A stretch of DNA of 64,000 bases, from the NCBI RefSeq assembly GCF_000003815.2, contig NC_049989.1:19907819-19971818 (forward strand). Reading direction: 5' to 3'. Below, piece after piece: positions 59,060 through 64,000 of the stretch. The notes under the pieces are model-generated. The model saw only the letters and a program-made list of their open reading frames with translations, was not told where the DNA came from and made no database searches. Both the position numbers and the translations under genes were made by a program. The DNA comes from Branchiostoma floridae (taxonomy: Eukaryota > Chordata > Leptocardii > Amphioxiformes > Branchiostomatidae). Numbering within the stretch: the stretch's first letter is position 1; every line of letters begins with the position of its first letter.

Positions 59060-61056
59060 ACTACTGAGAACAGAACTCGCTTAATATGCTGTTGTCACTA
59101 AAACTGCTGGCATCCAAAGGGACAAATGGGAGAAAAAAAAGTACCGTATAAACTCAAATTAACTCAATGAACAATTGAGCTAATCTTTAGATCGTGATGA
59201 CAAAGAAGGCAAGATTCTACAATATTCACAGGTTCATTGTACTGGGAAGATTCCCCTAGCCCCTTTCTCCACGGATTGTGCAACCCCTCCAGTAGCGTGC
59301 ATGCAAAATAAGATCTACGTTACATTTGCAAACCGGAGCCCGGCCTGGCAGCTGGAACAAAAAGTATGATATAAAAGAAACCAAACTATAAAGGACGCAA
59401 AGAGAGTAGTCGTGGGCGACATTTGTGTGTATTTTTTTTTTACTTAACGCTATTCATTTCTATTTTGCTTCCACAAACAGCCCGGTGGATACGAACCCAT
59501 GCACAAATTTGACTGCCGGATATCGGGGGGCACTCCAAGGTGCTCCCCACGGGTAGGTCAAGGCGTCTATTTGTTACCGGGTCCCGGGTTCATTTTAAGT
59601 CCGTCTTAAATTCAACCCGGTGCCCGACCCAGTTCTAAAATACACCGAGAGCCACAAGGTGTCCCACAGGCCCACGTAGGGATCACGCCCGAAAGTACAA
59701 AAAACTGCCCTGTAGTAGGGCCCATTTTCAACTGGATCCTAAGCCTTAAGCAACTAAAACTAAGCAACAAACTAAGCAACTAAAACAACAGGAGCTAATT
59801 GACTCATTTCCATTAACTATGTCTTAGCCTTGCTATCCTTTGGCTTTGAAATCCAATTGTCTTCAGCTTGACTTTGCCTTACCTTTGTTTTCTTTGGAAT
59901 CCAAATTGTCTTCAGTCTGAATTGTCTTACAACGTTTCCTATTGGACATCTGAAATTGTCTTCATTCATAGTTATAGTATAAAAGACCTGTTTCTTCCAG
60001 ATCACTTCAGTGTCACTGACGAAGGACAGTGGATACGATCTGAAACGTCTGACCGTTTCCAAAACCATATCCGGTTGTTTGAGTAACTACTTTTTGGTGT
60101 AACCTTAGCCTAAGCAGCACCATCCGGGATTCCCACTTTTTGTGCTTGAGTCGGGGTCACTGACCACTGGACCACGCGCGCTGCTTCAAGAAGGATCAAC
60201 GAGTGACCAATATGTCCGGAGTCAGACCAATTCATCGTTCCTGAAATACTAGACTAATTCATTAGATCAGGCGTGGCTCGGCTAGAAACGGGTAAGACTT
60301 TGTGTCATGATTATGAATGAACGTATACGAAGAGATGAATGAAAAGTACGCATATCTTTTATCAAGATTTGACATCAAGATAAACAATATGTTAAGACCG
60401 TGAACTCAATCTCTACAACAGGATTAAGGTACGTTTGGAGATGACTTCCGGACGTTTCTAGTGACGTCACTCACTCTTCTTCTGCTAGCGTTATAGAATG
60501 AACTGCAAGAATAAACAAATACAATAATACAACAAGTAGTTTGCGCACTCATACTATAAAAGTAAGCCAGTTTTACCTCCGAAAATGTTACATTTAATGC
60601 TAAACGCTAAAAGCGTGCTTTAACTAGAAGTATCATCTGTGGCGATTAATTCACCATGAATCGAGACGAAGAATAAAAGCATAATCTATGTATTTGGGTT
60701 AATCCATTCCAATACCCCATAACCTTCCCTTATATAATTGCAACTGAACAGTTCATCGATACAAACTGAAAAATTGAAAGTACTTTTACTTACTGTATTG
60801 ATAATCACAAGAACGTTATCACATATGAGTATATATTTAAAAAAAATAAAAATTCTACCAAACTTTCAAGTAAAAAGACTTATAATGTTGTCGACTAGAT
60901 ACATCAAATGAGTGTGAGGGCTAGGGGGGCTTGAACACGAATCGCCACTATAAATATCGTTTCAATACAATTAGCATCAGAACATCATAGACAGTCACAT
61001 AAGGGCATCAGTCCTGAGCAATTCTCCATTTTTTCTCTCTCCTCATTGCGATCACC
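59060..61056. other. Intergenic DNA with repeats
   Basis: No gene recognised. It contains a repeat related to 46440-46690 (59460-59720) and, at 59985-60090, a member of the GAAACRTCTGACC repeat family with a CACTGACGAAGGACAGTGG hairpin word. Confidence 0.4.
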
Positions 61057-63325
61057 ATGATGTTTCCCACCAAAGTCACTCTCATCCTTATCATCATCAC
61101 CGTAGGTTTCCCTCCCCTCTCGGTACAGTCTGACCGTCCGACCGACGCCCGTCCTGACGGCGCCTCCCCCGGAGCCATGCGGTACGTGTTCCCGGCCTGG
61201 CTGCCCGGGGTGACCGTCACGCCCGCCGAGGACGTGCAGTTTCTGATGGAGAGCCTGGCCCGCGCTACGAACTTTAGGAAAAACCTGGTCACAGATTTCG
61301 GTAAGGCCTGTATTTAATCATCCTTTGCAGTTACAAAATAACATGAAAGGGGACCAAAAATAGTGCAGAAAAGTATAAAATATGGTCACAGGAAAAACCT
61401 GGTCACAGATTTCGGTAAGGCGTTCATGTGATAATAGTTTAATGTACATTCTTGCCCAAGGGCTAATTGGCTTTTTGCGGTTACAAATTAAAGTAGCATG
61501 AATGGGGACCAAAAATAGTGCAGAAAAGTATAGAATATGTCTCTAGTCTAGTCTAGTCTAGTCTAGTCTAGTCTAGTCTAGTCTAGTCTAGTCTAGTCTA
61601 GTCTAGTCTAGTCTAGTCTAGTCTAGTGTTGCCTACGTTACGAGCTTTAGGAAAAACCTGGTCACAGATTTCGGTAAGGTCTGTATCTAATCATCCTGTG
61701 TTGCACATTTTTGCCCGAGGGCTAAAAGTAACATCAAAGGGGACCAAAAATAGTGCAGAAAAGTATGAAATATGGTCACAGGAAAAACCTGGTCACAGAT
61801 TTCGGTAAGACACCCTTTCTAAACTTCAAGCAGATCCTACGGTAGCATAAGATAGTATCAAAAGCTGGCAGAAGATGGAGTGAAGCCGGCTTAGGAGTTT
61901 GTTGCGCTGCGAACATCAGGAAAAACTTGGTCTCAGATTTCGGTAAGGCCTGTATGTAATAATAGTTAATTGCACATTTTTGCACGAGGGCTAATTGCAG
62001 TTATAACTATATATAAGTGACATGAATGGAGACCGAAAATAGTGCAGAAAAGTATGAAATATGTCTACTCTAGTTTAGTCTAGTCCGCACTTCGGACACC
62101 CGGAAAAACCTGGGCTCAGATTTCGGTACGGCCTGTATGTGATAATCCTTTGTTGCACATTCTTGCTAATTTCAGCAACAAAGTAACACGAAGGGGACCG
62201 AAAATAGTGCAGAAAAGTATAAATAATGTCTTCTTTAGTCTGGTCTAGCCCGCGCAGCGAACATCAGGAAAAACCTGTGTGGTAATGCCTGTATGTAATA
62301 TTAGTTTATTGCAAGTTCTTGCCCAAGGGCTAATTGCTGTTACAAAGTAACATGAATGGGGACCAAAATTAGTGCAGAAAAGTATAGAATATGTTTACTC
62401 TAGTCTAGTCTAAGTCCGCGCTTCGGAAAAACCTGGTCACAGATTTCGGTAAGACCCCTTTCCAACTTCAAGCATATCATACGGTAGCATAAGATAGTAT
62501 CAAAAGCTGGCAGAGAAGTGAAGCCGGCTTAGAAGTGTGTTTCGCTACCGGGTAAATGGACATCTTTTGTCTGACTACACTCCTTGGCCAGTTTGGCCAA
62601 TCTTATGCCATTGTAAGATCTGCTTGGAGATTAGCCCTTTCCACTAGACGGCGCGCCGGCGATCGCGTTGCGCTCTTACTGCGAGCTAATACGTATGTTT
62701 GTAACCTTCGATTTCATACTAGGTACTAGTATACTATACAGAACGTAAAAGTGTGACTCAAAATACTACAAACCTCGCAAACGGCAATCTTATGTAAACG
62801 CCGTCACAAAACAATAAATTTAAAGGTACACTTGAAACTAGCGGTGGTGACCAGTAATATGAATAACACCGTTTTTGTGTGTCTTTTTGGGACAGGTCCA
62901 AAAAAAAAACGTTCAAAAAATTACAAGAGCGAAGTAGGGTAGAGTTTCTACAATCAAACTTACAGAGTTTACATGAAAATAAAACGCCAGTGGGAGTCGG
63001 ATACTCCGCCAAATAAGTTCCTTGTAAGTTGTAGAAGCTTAGACCATTTTTCAGGATCGCTCATTCACAAGTTCTCACAGACGATTAGGTTGACAGGTTC
63101 TGACCGGGACCTGGTCCTCTGGACCTGCACCGTACCTGCACCATTCTGTACCGGTACCCACCCCTACTTGAAACAGAAGATGTCTTTCGAAAAAAAAATG
63201 ACCATTGGTTGTGAGCTAATTGATCCGTTGGTCCTTTGTGACTTTTTCTGAGTATCTCCGTCTCTCTCTGTAGAAGTTGCAGACTGCTACACCAAAGGGG
63301 ACGACATGCCGGAATACACGACCAA
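61057..63325 (+). CDS. Secreted protein of unknown family, first two exons
   Basis: Exon 1 (61057-61300) encodes MMFPTKVTLILIIITVGFPP with a signal peptide ending near residue 25, then AMRYVFPAWLPGVTVTPAED, VQFLMESLARATNFRKNLVT and DF, with donor TTTCG|GTAAGG. Exon 2 (63274-63325, acceptor CTCTCTGTAG, donor AA|GTACGT) joins in frame as EVADCYTKGDDMPEYTTK. The gene continues beyond what can be traced. The GC-rich coding exon in AT-rich surroundings and the clean splice sites support a real gene. No domain is recognised. Its donor region is copied about seven more times in intron 1. Confidence 0.65.
61270..62460 (+). repeat. Repeated exon-1 donor segments in intron 1
   Basis: GGAAAAACCTGGTCACAGAT followed by TTCGGTAAGG recurs with changes at about 61277 (true), 61391, 61648, 61782, 61920, 62102, 62268 (degenerate) and 62425. 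Between copies are shared intron words GGGGACCAAAAATAGTGCAG and AAAAGTAT. Unit lengths vary from about 115 to 270 bp. Confidence 0.9.
61541..61627. repeat. (GTCTA)n microsatellite
   Basis: About 17 perfect pentamers inside intron 1 of the secreted gene. Shorter TCTAGTCTAG remnants sit between other junction copies. Confidence 0.95.
62839..63166. mobile_element. TAGGGGTG hAT-like MITE, full short copy
   Basis: 328 bp flanked by the 8-bp duplication CTTGAAAC (62831-62838 and 63167-63174). Left end TAGCGGTGGTGACCAGTA, right end GTACCGGTACCCACCCCTA. It is inserted in the intron about 100 bp before exon 2 of the secreted gene. Confidence 0.8.
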
Positions 63326-63582
63326 GTACGTACTGATATTACAATATGGTGCTTCTTCTTCTTGTTCCTTTCTTACAATATGTAACTACAGCATAGATAA
63401 AACATTTCTGGAGAAGTAGTTGTGGCTAAATCACTTCTTTGGATAGTTTTAAAGAACGCTTGTAGATAGATGTGCAGAAGTTAGGTGTGACGGATCGTTC
63501 AGTGTAATATAACCAGCTGCTGCCGCGCCGCGTGCCTGCGAAGCTGGTGTGTTACGCCGAAGGGCGGTTATACCGGCTATAT

Positions 63583-63643
63583 AGATACAGATACAGATAC
63601 AGATACAGATACAGATACAGATACAGATACAGATACAGATACA
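63583..63643. repeat. (AGATAC)n microsatellite
   Basis: About ten perfect hexamers. The remaining sequence to 64000 shows no recognisable exon. Confidence 0.95.
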
Positions 63644-64000
63644 GCATACACAATGTAGTTAAAACAGCTTTCAAAAATGCTTTGTGGGCACTAGATTAAA
63701 TTTCCTATGATGAGGAATAAAAGCACTATGATATTTTACCGGAAAGCGAATTGAAGATTCCTAGAAAAACCTTATAAAATCTTGCACAGAAACTGAAACC
63801 ATGCTGAACATATCAAGAAATCCACGAAATCGTCTTTCGTGAGGGACGTAATACGGGGGTCCCGTACGCGTGTTAGGCTTAGGTCACATTCCCAGACCGG
63901 GGCCCGACCGGACAACTATTCGACCAAAGAATAATACAAAAGATATCAAAGTATACAAAATGTCAACATAAGATCATGGGCATAATTTGGGAATATTTCT

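Overview
The window looks like nuclear DNA of a lancelet (Branchiostoma); this is an inference from a chordate-type gene set (CUSTOS, SLC35E4-like, XK-related, ABCB9/TAPL-like), short GT-AG exons in long introns, dense small inverted-repeat transposons and three assembly gaps. No bacterial or viral genes were seen. Much of the sequence is repeat-derived.

Layout. 1-2.7 kb: nothing recognisable. 2.7-5.6 kb, minus: a complete six-exon CUSTOS homologue with one GC-AG intron. 6.0-6.8 kb: promoter-like DNA and a first exon running into a gap. 7-11.1 kb: nested transposons, namely a 2.2-kb hAT-like element with an 8-bp target duplication that itself carries a MITE with its own 8-bp duplication. 12.0-13.9 kb, plus: the last three exons of an SLC35E4-like transporter. 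17.0-20.4 kb, minus: a two-exon, 791-residue protein with a central Hint (hedgehog/intein) domain. 22-28.6 kb: LINE and SINE debris, a candidate 39-aa spliced ORF and a first exon beside a gap. 29.2-30.6 kb: two small DNA transposons. 31.0-41.1 kb, minus: a tandem cluster of three XK-related genes, of which the middle one is 5' truncated and split by an element with long terminal inverted repeats and a 5-bp target duplication. 42.7-54.6 kb, minus: a complete twelve-exon ABCB9/TAPL-like peptide transporter. 54.7-61 kb: MITEs and a tandem array. 61-63.3 kb, plus: the first two exons of a gene for a secreted protein I do not recognise.

The genes do not form an obvious pathway, but several encode membrane proteins: a lysosomal-type ABC peptide transporter, XK/scramblase-like proteins and a triose-phosphate-translocator-type carrier. 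Exon models for CUSTOS, the Hint gene and ABCB9 were built by hand and stay in one reading frame across all joins (310, 792 and 821 codons including stop).

The most unusual signal is a recurring one. Three unrelated genes carry local tandem copies of their own exon-intron junctions in the adjacent introns: SLC35E4-like exon 12650-12888 on both sides, ABCB9 introns 10 and 11, and the donor of the 61-kb secreted gene, which is present about eight times. The other strong finding is the XKR copy interrupted by a 2-kb element whose empty site restores the reading frame exactly.
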